The notes under the pieces were generated by a model that was given only the letters and a program-made list of their open reading frames with translations, was not told the DNA's origin and made no database searches. From the NCBI GenBank assembly GCA_963780815.1, contig CAWADG010000008.1, forward strand, positions 1 through 64,000: a DNA stretch of 64,000 nucleotides, given 5' to 3'. Of the stretch, positions 24,214 through 32,440 are shown piece after piece. The stretch comes from VRUE01 sp963780815. Lineage in GTDB: Bacteria > Actinomycetota > Thermoleophilia > Solirubrobacterales > 70-9. How positions within the stretch are numbered: the first letter of the stretch is position 1; every line of letters begins with the position of its first letter. The translations under genes and the position numbers were made by a program.

Positions 24214-24271
24214 TCGCGCTTCACTCGCTGCGCGAAGAAACAGAGTTGGACGCTTGCTCGCTCCGCGCTCA
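24214..24271 (-). repeat. 58-bp dispersed repeat, copy 1
   Basis: It matches 32368-32425 at 52 of 58 positions. It forms a hairpin (CTTCGCGC/GCGCGAAG) followed by ACAGAGTTGGACGC and CTCCGCGCTCA. Its last three bases are the prmC stop codon on the minus strand. The segment AAGAAACAGA..TGGA is shared with the loop of the larger palindromic elements at 29552, 52954 and 58546. Confidence 0.75.
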
Positions 24272-25081
24272 TGGGACTACGCCGACCGTCACCCGCTCGC
24301 CACCCATGTAATCGGTCATCGTCGACGCTTCCCGCAGCATCTCGCGAAGCGCCGGGCCGTGGTGGGTGTCGTGCTCGAAGGCGACCTGCCAGCCGGACGG
24401 GATCTCGGCGAGGACCCCGCGGATCACCCCGAGGCCGTCCTCCCCGCAATCGCCGGTGACCGCAATCCGCGGCTCGCGCTGGATCTCCGGCGAGCGCTCG
24501 AAGATCGTCGAGTCGGTGACGTAGGGAAGGTTGGCGAGGACCATGTCGACGTCCTCATCGAGCAGCGCCTCGGGGAGACCCTCCTCGACGGTCACCTCGA
24601 GGTCGATGCCGAGCCGCTTCGCGTTCTCGCGGGCGACCTCGGCCGCCTCCGGCGAGAGGTCTGACGCGGTGACCCGCAGGTCGGGCCGCTCGCTGAGCAG
24701 GGCGAGGGCAACCGCCCCCGAGCCGGTTCCGATCTCGTGGACGCGGGCACCCTCGGGCAGCTCTTTGGCGGCCTCGACCAACAGGCCGGTCTCGCGCCGC
24801 GGGATCAGGACCCGCGAGTCGACGGCGACCTCGATCCCGCGGAAGCCCTCGCGGCCGAGGATGTAGGCAAGCGGCTCGTGCTCGGCGCGGCGGGCGACCG
24901 ACCGCTCGATCGCCTCCGCTACGTCCGCGGGGACCTCGCCCGACCCGTCGCGCGAAAGGTTGGCGGCGTCGACGCCGAGGGCGTCGGCGACCAGCGCCTC
25001 GGCGTCGAAGCGCGGCTCCTCGCAGCCGGCCGCGGCGATCTTCTCGGCGGCCGCCTCGACGACAGCCTCAACGGTCGCCAC
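24269..25081 (-). CDS. prmC: Release-factor glutamine methyltransferase
   Basis: The 270-residue protein has an N-terminal helical domain (LGREGFRGIEVAVDSRVLIP, RRETGLLVEAA) and a Rossmann methyltransferase domain with motif I VHEIGTGSGAVALAL. The NPPY catalytic motif is altered to NLPY in DMVLANLPYVTD. PrmC methylates the GGQ glutamine of release factors with SAM. The GTG at 25081 (VATVEAVV) is chosen over 25117 because GGGAGGAG lies 6 nt upstream. The end overlaps the 58-bp repeat. Confidence 0.88.
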   Translation of the reverse strand: MATVEAVVEAAAEKIAAAGCEEPRFDAEALVADALGVDAANLSRDGSGEVPADVAEAIERSVARRAEHEPLAYILGREGFRGIEVAVDSRVLIPRRETGLLVEAAKELPEGARVHEIGTGSGAVALALLSERPDLRVTASDLSPEAAEVARENAKRLGIDLEVTVEEGLPEALLDEDVDMVLANLPYVTDSTIFERSPEIQREPRIAVTGDCGEDGLGVIRGVLAEIPSGWQVAFEHDTHHGPALREMLREASTMTDYMGGERVTVGVVP

Positions 25082-25177
25082 CGGCGACTCCTCCCTGCCT
25101 GCCTCCACTGGTCCCACGCCTGCGGTCCTCCTCGGTTCGGGTCTTCTCGTAGGTGATCACGTCGTTGGGCGCTGCGT

Positions 25178-25969
25178 TCAGGCGGCCGGCCGCGGTTGGG
25201 AGGTGACCGGCGCACCAACGCGGGAAAGCGTGCCGTGCCGGCGCCTCACCGCGAAAATCCAGATCACGCCGACGGACATGATGACAAGACTCTCGAGCTG
25301 CGGGCCCGTCAGCCCCAGCGCAACCCTGTCGTTGCGGCGCAGGAACTCGACGAGGAGGCGCTCCGCCCCCGCGTAGAGGAGATAGATGGCGAACAGGACG
25401 CCGGTCCGGTAGCGGTCGCGCAGCTGCCACAGCAACCAGGCCCCGAGCCCCATCGCCAGGGTCTCGTAGATCGGCGTCGGGTGCACCGTCTGTTCGGTCG
25501 GGACCGTCCCGTCCGGGTAGGACATCGCCCAGGGCCCGTTCCAGGCCTTGCCGTAGTCGCCGTCTCCGGACAGCTGGCAACCGCAGCGGCCGATCGCGTA
25601 GCCGAGGGCCAGCGCCGGCGCCGCGAGGTCGAGCAGCGCGAGCCCGAGGAAGTCGCGGTACCAGGCCCACAGCAGGACCCCGAGCGTGCCCCCGATCAGC
25701 CCCCCGTACCAGACCAGCCCCGAGCCCGAGAAGAGGTTGCCGAGCAGGTCGTTCTTGACGCTGTCGTAGTTCTGGACGATGAAGTAGAAGCGCGACCCGA
25801 CGATTCCGCCGACGAGCGCAGCGAACCCCATCTCATAGGCCCAATCGGGCGGCCTGCCGATCTCCCCCAGCCGCTTCGCGATCAGCGCCCCCGCGGCGAG
25901 GAAGGCGAGCGCGAACATCAGGCCGAAGGTCTGGAGGGTGACGGGGCCGATGTTGATCTCGGGGTACAT
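25178..25969 (-). CDS. lgt: Prolipoprotein diacylglyceryl transferase
   Basis: The 263-residue membrane protein has about seven hydrophobic helices and Lgt motifs: GGIVGSRFYFIVQNYD, GLVWYGGLIGGTLGVLLWAW, the signature AIGRCGCQLSGDGDYG with the essential Arg-Gly, and HPTPIYETLAMGLGAWLL. It transfers diacylglycerol from phosphatidylglycerol to the lipobox Cys of prolipoproteins in the plasma membrane. Start ATG at 25969. It is 6 bp downstream of argF on the same strand. Confidence 0.95.
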   Translation of the reverse strand: MYPEINIGPVTLQTFGLMFALAFLAAGALIAKRLGEIGRPPDWAYEMGFAALVGGIVGSRFYFIVQNYDSVKNDLLGNLFSGSGLVWYGGLIGGTLGVLLWAWYRDFLGLALLDLAAPALALGYAIGRCGCQLSGDGDYGKAWNGPWAMSYPDGTVPTEQTVHPTPIYETLAMGLGAWLLWQLRDRYRTGVLFAIYLLYAGAERLLVEFLRRNDRVALGLTGPQLESLVIMSVGVIWIFAVRRRHGTLSRVGAPVTSQPRPAA

Positions 25970-25975
25970 CCGCGG

Positions 25976-26860
25976 CTAGCCGGCGAGCAGCGCCTCGAGC
26001 AGCGCCTTCTGGGCGTGGAGGCGGTTCTCGGCCTGATCCCAGACCGCGGACCGGTCCCCGTAGAGGACCTCGGCGGTGATCTCCTCCCCTGGGTGCGCGG
26101 GGAGGCAGTGGAGGACGATCGCGGTGTCCTTGGCGGCGCCGAGCAGGTCCGCGTCGACCTGGAACGGCGCCAGGTCGGCGCGGCGGCGCGCCGCCTCCTC
26201 CTCCTCGCCCATGCTGACCCAGACGTCGGTGTAGATAGCGTCGGCGCCGGCGGCCGCGGCGCGGGGATCGTCGGTCAGCTCCACCCCATGCCCCTCCTCG
26301 AGCTGATAGCCGGGAGGCGCCGCGACGATCACCTCGACCCCGGTCAGCTCACCGGCGATCGCCAGCGACCGGGCGACGTTGTTGCCGTCGCCGACGTAGG
26401 CGAGGCGAAGGCCAGACGGGTCGCCGAATCGCTCACGGAGGGTGAGCATGTCGGCGAGCGCCTGGCACGGGTGGTGGAGCGGCGTCAGCGCGTTGACGAC
26501 GGGGACATCGGCCGCCGCCGCCAGCTCGACGACGGTCTCATGCGACCCCGAGCGGATCACGATCGCGTCAACGAAGCGCGACAGGACCCGCGCCGTGTCC
26601 GCCACCGACTCTCCGCGGGAGAGCTGGAGCTCGTCGCTGCGGAGGACGATCGGCGTCGCGCCGAGCTCGGCGACGCAGACCTCGAATGAGATCCGGGTCC
26701 GGGTGGAGGGCCGTTCGAAGACCAGCGCGATGCTGCGACCGCCGAGCTCGCCGGCGCCGGCGCCGTCGCGTCTTCCCGCTTTCAACTCGGCGGCCCGGTC
26801 GAGCAGCCTTCCGAGCTCGAAGGCGCCGAGCTCCTCGCCTGTCAGGAAATCTCTCTTCAA
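25976..26860 (-). CDS. argF: Ornithine carbamoyltransferase
   Basis: The 294-residue protein contains the carbamoyl-phosphate motif FERPSTRTRISFE, TPLHHPCQALADMLTLRERF, the Rossmann strand GLRLAYVGDGNNVARSLAIA, and the ornithine-binding/catalytic HCLPAHPGEEI. It converts ornithine and carbamoyl phosphate to citrulline in arginine biosynthesis. Start: TTG at 26860 (LKRDFLTGEEL), because the longer frame upstream is antisense to the divergent gene at 26879. Only 18 bp separate the two start codons, so both transcripts are probably leaderless or nearly so. No other arg genes are nearby. Confidence 0.92.
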   Translation of the reverse strand: MKRDFLTGEELGAFELGRLLDRAAELKAGRRDGAGAGELGGRSIALVFERPSTRTRISFEVCVAELGATPIVLRSDELQLSRGESVADTARVLSRFVDAIVIRSGSHETVVELAAAADVPVVNALTPLHHPCQALADMLTLRERFGDPSGLRLAYVGDGNNVARSLAIAGELTGVEVIVAAPPGYQLEEGHGVELTDDPRAAAAGADAIYTDVWVSMGEEEEAARRRADLAPFQVDADLLGAAKDTAIVLHCLPAHPGEEITAEVLYGDRSAVWDQAENRLHAQKALLEALLAG

Positions 26861-26878
26861 GACGCTGATACTAAGCGG

Positions 26879-27700
26879 GTGCGGTTCACCGCAATCGCCT
26901 GGAACCTCTTCCACGGACGGGACTTTCCGCCCGACCCAGGCCTGCGCACATGGCGCTCGCGACTGCTGCGGATCCCGGAGCGGAACGCGACCCACATCCA
27001 GGTCAACCGCGACCTCGAGGCCGAGTTCGCCGCGATGCTCGCATCCTGGGAATGGGACGTGGCGCTGCTACAGGAGTGCCCGCCGCGGTACGCCGAGCCG
27101 CTCGCAATGGCCACCGGCGCCGAAGGCCATCGGGTGCTGACCTCGCGCAACTCCCTCGCCCCGCTGCGGCGGGTGGCCGCCGCGCTCAACCCCGACCTGA
27201 TCGCCTCCGGCGAGGGAGGCTCGAACCTGACCCTGGTGCGGGCCTCGGGCGCGCTCGGCGGGATCGAGGAGCACCGCGAGTTGGCGATCCACGAGGGCCG
27301 GCCGGAGCGTCGCGCGATGGCATTCACCAGGACGGGGTCGGGCATCTGCGTCGCCAACCTGCACGCGACGAACGACATCCCCGACCTCGCCGCCGAGGAC
27401 GTCCTCAGGGCCGCGACCGCCGCCACCGAGTGGGCGGGCGGGGCGCCGCTGCTCTTCGGCGGCGACCTCAACCTCCGACCCGGCGAGAGCCCGGCGCTAT
27501 TCGATGAGCTGGAGGAACGCTTCGACCTCACCGGCACCACCGCTCCCGACGCGATCGACCATCTTCTCGTCAATGGGCTGGTGCAGGTCGAGCCGCCGAC
27601 CAGCTGGCCGGGCGAGCGGCGCGAGGTCGAGTGCGACGGGTTGGCGCTCCGCCTCTCCGATCACGCACCGGTCGAGTGCAGCCTCGAAACATCCCGATGA
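26879..27700 (+). CDS. Endonuclease/exonuclease/phosphatase-family hydrolase
   Basis: The 273-residue cytoplasmic protein shows the EEP metal-site motifs: FTAIAWNLFHGRDFPP (Asn), VALLQECPPRYAEPL (catalytic Glu), VANLHATNDIPDL (His), LLFGGDLNLRPGESPAL (Asp-Asn), and RLSDHAPVECSL (Asp-His). Substrate unknown; the superfamily includes nucleases, phosphodiesterases and sphingomyelinases. No signal peptide. GTG start, divergent from argF with a shared 18-bp intergenic region. Confidence 0.85.
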   Translation: MRFTAIAWNLFHGRDFPPDPGLRTWRSRLLRIPERNATHIQVNRDLEAEFAAMLASWEWDVALLQECPPRYAEPLAMATGAEGHRVLTSRNSLAPLRRVAAALNPDLIASGEGGSNLTLVRASGALGGIEEHRELAIHEGRPERRAMAFTRTGSGICVANLHATNDIPDLAAEDVLRAATAATEWAGGAPLLFGGDLNLRPGESPALFDELEERFDLTGTTAPDAIDHLLVNGLVQVEPPTSWPGERREVECDGLALRLSDHAPVECSLETSR

Positions 27701-27763
27701 CCGTGTCGTGATCGTGAGATAGTCAGCTCTCGACGAAGTCAGACGACCAGGAGGCGAGGAGCA

Positions 27764-28210
27764 ATGGCCGAGAAAAAATCGAAATCGGGCAAAGCCACGA
27801 AAAAAGACAAAAAAGCCTCGCCCGGCACAAAAGCGAAAGCGAAAGCCAAACCGAAACCGAAAGCGAAAGCGAAAGCCAAAGCCAAAGCCAAAGCGAAAGC
27901 CGCCCGCAGCAGCGGCCTCGACAAGAGCGTCGAGCAGTTCCGCGAAAGCCTCGAGCAGAGCGTCACCCTCAGCCGCGACCGCCTCCAGGAAGTGGTCGAC
28001 GACGCCGTCCGGCGTGGCCGGCTCCAGCGCGGCGACGCCGAAAAGCTGCTCTCCGACCTGGTCAAAAAGGGCCGCCGCCAGACCGACAGCCTGCTGAAAG
28101 AGCTGGAACGGCTCGTGCGGCAGGCGCGCAAAGGCGTCGGCGGCCACGCGGCCCCAGCTCGCAAACAGGCGACCCAGGCGGCGCGCCGCGCACGAAAAAA
28201 ACTCGGCTAG
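27764..28210 (+). CDS. Lys/Ala-rich protein with H1-like N-terminus and helical C-domain
   Basis: The 148-residue protein has a strongly basic tail of KAK/KPK repeats at residues 1-47, histone H1-like, then a predicted coiled helical domain (LDKSVEQFRESLEQSVTLSR; LQEVVDDAVRRGRLQRGDAE; LLSDLVKKGRRQTDSLLKEL) like phasin or poly-granule proteins, and a basic end (ARRARKKLG). GAGGCGAGGAG precedes the ATG. Almost all lysines use AAA, unlike neighbouring genes. A DNA- or polyphosphate/PHA-granule-binding role is likely. The stop is immediately followed by the GTG of the next gene. Confidence 0.75.
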   Translation: MAEKKSKSGKATKKDKKASPGTKAKAKAKPKPKAKAKAKAKAKAKAARSSGLDKSVEQFRESLEQSVTLSRDRLQEVVDDAVRRGRLQRGDAEKLLSDLVKKGRRQTDSLLKELERLVRQARKGVGGHAAPARKQATQAARRARKKLG

Positions 28211-29632
28211 GTGACCTCGGCGACCGGTGAGATCGCCGCGGCGCGCCCGCGCCGCGGCCAGCAGCTCGAGGTCGAGGTCGAGTCGCTCGCCTTCGGCGGC
28301 CGCGGGGTGGCCCGGGCCGAGGGCTTCGTCGTCTTCGTCGCCGGCGCCCTCCCCGGCGACCGCGTCCTCGCCGAGGTGACGAAGGCGAAGAAGCGGTTCG
28401 CCGAGGCCCGGGCCGTCGAGCTGCTCCGCCCCGCACCCGACCGGGTCGCCGACCGCTGCGTCCACGAGGGCGAGCCGTGCCCGGGAGCGCCCTGGCAGGG
28501 ACTGCCCTACGAGCGCCAGCTCTCGAGCAAGTCCGAGCAGGTCGCCGACGCGCTGGGGCGAATCGGCGGGCTCGAGGGGTTCGAGGTCGAGGAGATCGAG
28601 CCGGCGGTCGAACAGTGGCGCTACCGCAACAAGCTCGAGTACAGCTTCGGCGAGCGCGAAGGCGAGGTTGTGCTCGGGTTCCACGCCCGCGGGCGCTGGG
28701 ACCTCGTCGTCGGCGTCGAGGACTGCCTGCTCGCCTCCGAGCGGGGCAACGAGGCGCGCAACCGGGTCCGCGACTGGGCCCGGCTCGAGGCGATCCCGGC
28801 CTACGACCGCCGCGCGCGGGAGGGGACGCTGCGGAACCTGGTCGTCCGCGAGGGATGGCGCACCGGCCAGATCCAGACCCGCCTCGTCACCTCGCCGGCC
28901 CGGTTCCCGAAGCCGCCGGTCGACCTCCACACCGTGATCGAGGGCGACTCCGGCGGCACCGATGGGCCGACCGGCGTGCTCGGCGCCGAGCGGCTGCGGG
29001 AGGAGCTCGCCGGCCTCCGCCTCGAGATCTCCCACGATGCGTTCTTCCAGACCAACACCGAGATGGCCGAGCGCCTCTACGCCGTCGCCGCCGAGTACGC
29101 CGGGCTGAGCGGCAACGAGCGCGTCTTTGACCTCTACTGCGGGATCGGCACGATCGGCCTCTCGATGGCGGCGAGGGCGGGCGAGGTCTGGGGCCTCGAG
29201 CTGGTGCCGGACGCGATCGCCGACGCCGGGCGCAACGCCGAGGCGAACGGGATCACGAACGCGACCTTTGTCACCGGCAGCGCCCGCACCGGCGTCCGGC
29301 CTCTGCTCGAGCGGGCTGGGAAACCGGATGTGGTGATCCTCGACCCGCCCCGCTCCGGCCTCTCGCAGAAGATCGTCCGGCGGGTGATCGAGTGCGACGC
29401 GCAGCGGATCGTCTACGTCTCCTGCAACCCGACGACGCTCGCCCCGAATGCCGCCCAGCTCGGCGAGGCCGGCTATGGCCTGACCCGGGTGAGGCCGGTC
29501 GACATGTTCCCCCAGACCCCGCACATCGAGTGCGTGGCCCTCTTGGAGAAAGCCGCCCCCGGACGCGGGAGCCAGAGCCCGTCCATATCTGATTCTCCGG
29601 GCTCTGGCGGGAGCAGAGGAGGCGGCGTTTGA
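28211..29632 (+). CDS. 23S rRNA (uracil-5)-methyltransferase, RlmD/TrmA type
   Basis: The 473-residue protein has an N-terminal TRAM domain (LEVEVESLAFGGRGVARAEG) and possible metal ligands Cys in DRCVHEGEPCPGAPWQ. The SAM-binding domain reads RVFDLYCGIGTIGLSMAARA, PDVVILDPPRSGLSQKIVRR and the catalytic YVSCNPTTLAPNAAQLG. It methylates uracil in rRNA or tRNA; which site cannot be decided. The natural end appears to be ECVALLEKAAPGRG. The final 20 or so residues are encoded by a palindromic repeat element (29552-29626). Its TGA overlaps the ATG of the next gene. Confidence 0.88.
   Translation: MTSATGEIAAARPRRGQQLEVEVESLAFGGRGVARAEGFVVFVAGALPGDRVLAEVTKAKKRFAEARAVELLRPAPDRVADRCVHEGEPCPGAPWQGLPYERQLSSKSEQVADALGRIGGLEGFEVEEIEPAVEQWRYRNKLEYSFGEREGEVVLGFHARGRWDLVVGVEDCLLASERGNEARNRVRDWARLEAIPAYDRRAREGTLRNLVVREGWRTGQIQTRLVTSPARFPKPPVDLHTVIEGDSGGTDGPTGVLGAERLREELAGLRLEISHDAFFQTNTEMAERLYAVAAEYAGLSGNERVFDLYCGIGTIGLSMAARAGEVWGLELVPDAIADAGRNAEANGITNATFVTGSARTGVRPLLERAGKPDVVILDPPRSGLSQKIVRRVIECDAQRIVYVSCNPTTLAPNAAQLGEAGYGLTRVRPVDMFPQTPHIECVALLEKAAPGRGSQSPSISDSPGSGGSRGGGV
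29552..29626 (-). repeat. Palindromic element E, copy 1
   Basis: Read on the minus strand it has outer arm GCCGCC, conserved TCCTCTGCTC, inner arm CGGGCTCTGGC complement pair (11 bp perfect, 29571-29581 with 29598-29608), loop ending GAATCAGATATGGA, conserved TCCCGCGTCCGGGG and outer arm GGCGGC. It lies wholly inside the 3' end of the methyltransferase gene. Confidence 0.8.
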
Positions 29633-30411
29633 TGAGGGGATTCGGAGTGGCCGCGGGCCTCGACCCCGAGGTCGCCGGGCCGCTCGCGGCGCGCTGCGCC
29701 GAGCTCGGATACGGGTCGATGTGGTCGAACGACCACCCCGGCGCAAAGGGCCTCGAGACGCTGGCCGAGTTCGCGGCGGCGGCGCCAGATCTCGAGCTGG
29801 GGGTGGCGGTCATAGCGCTCGACCGAACTTCGCCGGAGGAGATCGCCGCCGACGTCGAGCGGGTCGGGCTCGACCCGGCGCGGCTCTGGCTCGGGGTCGG
29901 CGCCGGCTTCGCCGAGCGGCCGCTGACCCGGATGCGCGAGGCGTTGCCGGAGCTCCGCGAGCGGCTCCAGGGGGTGCGGCTCGTACTGGCGGCGATGGGC
30001 CCGAAGATGTGCGCGCTCGCCGGCTCCTCCTACGACGGAGCCTTCTTCAACTGGATGACACCCGAGTTCGCGGCGGGCGCGCGGACGAAGGTCGAGGGCG
30101 GCGCCGCCGAGGCGGGGCGGGACGCGCCGCCGGTGTTCGGCTACGTCCGCACCGCGGTCGGGCCCGACGCCGCCGAGCGCCTCGCCAAGGAGGAGTCCTT
30201 CTACCGCGACCTCCACGACGGTTACCGCAACCACTTCGACCGCCTGGCCGAGCCCGAGGGCACGGTCGGCGTCGCCGCGGCGTACGGCGAGGACACCCGG
30301 CGCAGGCTCGCGGCCTACACCGCGCTCGACACGATCGTCGTCCGCGGCCTTGCAAGCGCCACGGTCGAGGCGATGAGCGCTGTCGCCGAGGCGGCCGCTC
30401 CGGCCACCTGA
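29632..30411 (+). CDS. Luciferase-like (probably F420-dependent) oxidoreductase
   Basis: The 259-residue protein has the TIM-barrel LLM pattern: GFGVAAGLDPEVAGPLAARC, ELGYGSMWSNDHPGAKGLET, LELGVAVIALDRTSPEEIAA, RLWLGVGAGFAERPLTRMRE and VRLVLAAMGPKMCALAGSS. It is shorter than typical family members (about 300) and lacks an obvious insertion loop. The ATG at 29632 overlaps the preceding stop (TGATG), so it is coupled to the methyltransferase gene. Substrate unknown. Confidence 0.8.
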   Translation: MRGFGVAAGLDPEVAGPLAARCAELGYGSMWSNDHPGAKGLETLAEFAAAAPDLELGVAVIALDRTSPEEIAADVERVGLDPARLWLGVGAGFAERPLTRMREALPELRERLQGVRLVLAAMGPKMCALAGSSYDGAFFNWMTPEFAAGARTKVEGGAAEAGRDAPPVFGYVRTAVGPDAAERLAKEESFYRDLHDGYRNHFDRLAEPEGTVGVAAAYGEDTRRRLAAYTALDTIVVRGLASATVEAMSAVAEAAAPAT

Positions 30412-30418
30412 GCGCCGC

Positions 30419-31081
30419 CTAGTACGGCGGCAGGTCCTCGTACCACTCGCCGAGGATCCTGAACGCGCGCCAGAAGCGCTGCTTGGCGCTCTCCTCGTCG
30501 AGCGAGTCGTCGATGTCGGGGGTGTAGAGCGCGTCGATCGTCGGTGTGAACGCCTGGATCTCGCCCTCGCGGCCCTCGATCTTGCGCGAGAGCGGCAGCT
30601 CGAGGCCGTTGACGACCCGCAGCGCCGGCTCCCCCATCACGACCAGGATCTTCGGCTGGACGATCGCGATCTCCTCGACCATCCTGCGGACGCACTCCGT
30701 CGCCGCGAGGTCGGGCTCGGCGATCGGGCACTTGACGCAGAGGGTCCCGTAGACGACCAACGGGTCGATCCCGAGCCGCTTGAAGCTTTTCATCAGCGCG
30801 TTTCCGGCCCGGCCGTAGAAGGCGACGCCCTCTTCGATCTCGGCCACCGCGGGCGCGTGCTTGACCATGAAGACGTCGGCCTGGGGGTGGCCGGAGCCGA
30901 GAACCGGCATCAGCTTTCCGCGCGGGCAGTGAGGGCACTCCTGCAGGTCGTGGGTCAGCTGGTTGAGCTCGCGGATCGCGCGCTCGAGGTACTTCTCTCT
31001 TATCTCGTCGTCGGTTGCCGGCACGCTGGCCGATCTCTTTGACGACTCCGCCGCGGCTCCTTTAGCGCGGCCCGCCTGCAT
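30419..31081 (-). CDS. Uracil-DNA glycosylase superfamily protein, Fe-S type
   Basis: The 220-residue protein resembles family 4/5 UDGs: ECPHCPRGKLMPVLGSG (two Cys), YGTLCVKCPIAEPDLAATEC (further Cys) for a 4Fe-4S cluster, and the strand PKILVVMGEPALRVVNGLEL. The usual active-site motif GEAPGxxE is replaced by MVKHAPAVAEIEEGVAFYG, so the catalytic loop differs and activity is not certain. It ends GEWYEDLPPY. Its ATG overlaps the stop of the PHP gene (TGATG), indicating an operon. Confidence 0.78.
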   Translation of the reverse strand: MQAGRAKGAAAESSKRSASVPATDDEIREKYLERAIRELNQLTHDLQECPHCPRGKLMPVLGSGHPQADVFMVKHAPAVAEIEEGVAFYGRAGNALMKSFKRLGIDPLVVYGTLCVKCPIAEPDLAATECVRRMVEEIAIVQPKILVVMGEPALRVVNGLELPLSRKIEGREGEIQAFTPTIDALYTPDIDDSLDEESAKQRFWRAFRILGEWYEDLPPY

Positions 31082-32364
31082 CAGCTCTTGCTCGGCGACC
31101 AGCCGCGCCGTGGGCGCCCCCCGCGGACCGGTTTCGCGTTGGCGACCTTGCGCTTCGACGCTTTCGGCCGGCCCGTCGTCTGCAGCAGCTTCAGCGCCTG
31201 GACGTAGACGAGGTTCTTGTGCTTGCGGGTGATGTCCGCGTCCCGCATCGCCTCGAGGAACTCCCGCGGGCCGTCGAATTCGTGAATCCGCATCCGGACG
31301 CTGCCGAGGGCCTGGGCGACGTGCCCGTCGGACCCGGCGCCGGGGACGATCCGGTACTTGCTGGCGAACCGCTCGGCCTCCTCGTTGAAGGAGGTCAGCG
31401 CGACCCGCGGGTTGAAGACCTCGAGGATGTCGATCTCCTCGACGATGTCGAGGAGGTGCTCGTAGTCGGGCACCGAGTGGAAGCGGTCGAACGGGTGGGG
31501 GACGTAGACGAGGCCCTCCTGGCCACGGATCGCGGCGATCGTCTCCTCCATCGTCATCCCGCGCGGGATCTTCTCCTCGAGGAAGAGGCCGATCACCTCG
31601 CCCTGCTCGGCGGTCTTCACCTCCTCGCCGACGATCACCGTCAGCTCCTCCATCTCCTCGGCGATCCGCCTCGCCTCGAGCGCGCCGGAAACCTCGTTGT
31701 GGTCGGTGACCGCGATTGCCCCGAGGCCGCGGTCGCGCGCGGTCTCCAGCAGGACCTCGACCGGGGTCGCGCAATCGGGCGAGTGGTCGGTGTGCATGTG
31801 GAGATCGACCTCGATCAGCGGCCGGCCCGTGATCCGGCGCCGGACCTCGGGGTCGCCGTCGGGATCGTGGCGGTGGGCGAGTATCCGCCGGTAGATCGCC
31901 TCGAGTTCATCAACCACCGCGTCCCATCCGCGCTCGGGCCCGGCGGGGCCGACCAGCTCATAGGGACCGGGGAAGTAGCGCTCGAGCAGCTCCGCCGTCG
32001 CCGGCGTCGCGACGGTGCGGGCGTCGAGGCGGCCGAAGAAGATCTCGACCAACGGCCGTGCGACCTGCGTCGACAGGACCCGCTCCTGTGGCGCGTGGAA
32101 CGTGGCGACGTTGAGCGAGTTCGAGTGGCGTAGAGCCGCAGAGGAGACGCTCGGGGCGAACGGCTCGTGGACGTGGACGATGTCGAGGTCCCTGGAGCCG
32201 ACCAGCCGCTTGACCGGATCACCGGAGGCGATCGCGACGACCTCGTGGCCGCGCGATTCGAGCTCCTCCGAGACCCGATTCACATAATCGTTGACCGGAG
32301 CGCGGGTCCCCCGCCGGTGCGGCGTGACCTGCGCTATCGAGAGGGCCTCCGTCGACACAATCAA
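31081..32364 (-). CDS. Fusion of a glycosyltransferase N-domain with a PHP phosphoesterase
   Basis: Residues 1-165 resemble the acceptor domain of GT-B family 4 glycosyltransferases (TPHRRGTRAPVNDYVNRVSE, LDIVHVHEPFAPSVSSAALR, VATFHAPQERVLSTQVARPL). The donor-binding Rossmann domain is missing: the chain jumps to a family-4-like final helix (WDAVVDELEAIYRRILAH). Residues 185-400 form a PHP domain (VDLHMHTDHSPDCATPVEVL, GAIAVTDHNEVSGALEARRI, VYVPHPFDRFHSV, VPGAGSDGHVAQALG) with the metal ligands intact. The C-terminus is Lys/Arg-rich. The GTG at 32364 lies 3 bp from a 58-bp repeat. Role unknown. Confidence 0.75.
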   Translation of the reverse strand: MIVSTEALSIAQVTPHRRGTRAPVNDYVNRVSEELESRGHEVVAIASGDPVKRLVGSRDLDIVHVHEPFAPSVSSAALRHSNSLNVATFHAPQERVLSTQVARPLVEIFFGRLDARTVATPATAELLERYFPGPYELVGPAGPERGWDAVVDELEAIYRRILAHRHDPDGDPEVRRRITGRPLIEVDLHMHTDHSPDCATPVEVLLETARDRGLGAIAVTDHNEVSGALEARRIAEEMEELTVIVGEEVKTAEQGEVIGLFLEEKIPRGMTMEETIAAIRGQEGLVYVPHPFDRFHSVPDYEHLLDIVEEIDILEVFNPRVALTSFNEEAERFASKYRIVPGAGSDGHVAQALGSVRMRIHEFDGPREFLEAMRDADITRKHKNLVYVQALKLLQTTGRPKASKRKVANAKPVRGGRPRRGWSPSKS

Positions 32365-32367
32365 TCC

Positions 32368-32425
32368 TCGCGCTTCGCTCGCTGCGCGAAGTGACAGATA
32401 TGGACGCTTGCTCGTTCCGCGCTCA
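32368..32425 (-). repeat. 58-bp dispersed repeat, copy 2
   Basis: It matches 24214-24271 at 52 of 58 bases. It contains GCGCGAAGTGACAGATATGG, so its core is even closer to the loop AATCAGATATGGA of elements at 29552 and 52954. It sits between the PHP-gene start and the ino1 terminator. Confidence 0.75.
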
Positions 32426-32440
32426 AGGGGTCAGCATATG

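Noticed and set aside
27497..29746. 749-residue minus-strand open frame
   Set aside because: It is antisense to rlmD and the Lys-rich gene and consists of Leu/Asp/Arg/Gly-rich shadow sequence with no motif; long antisense frames are expected at this GC content.
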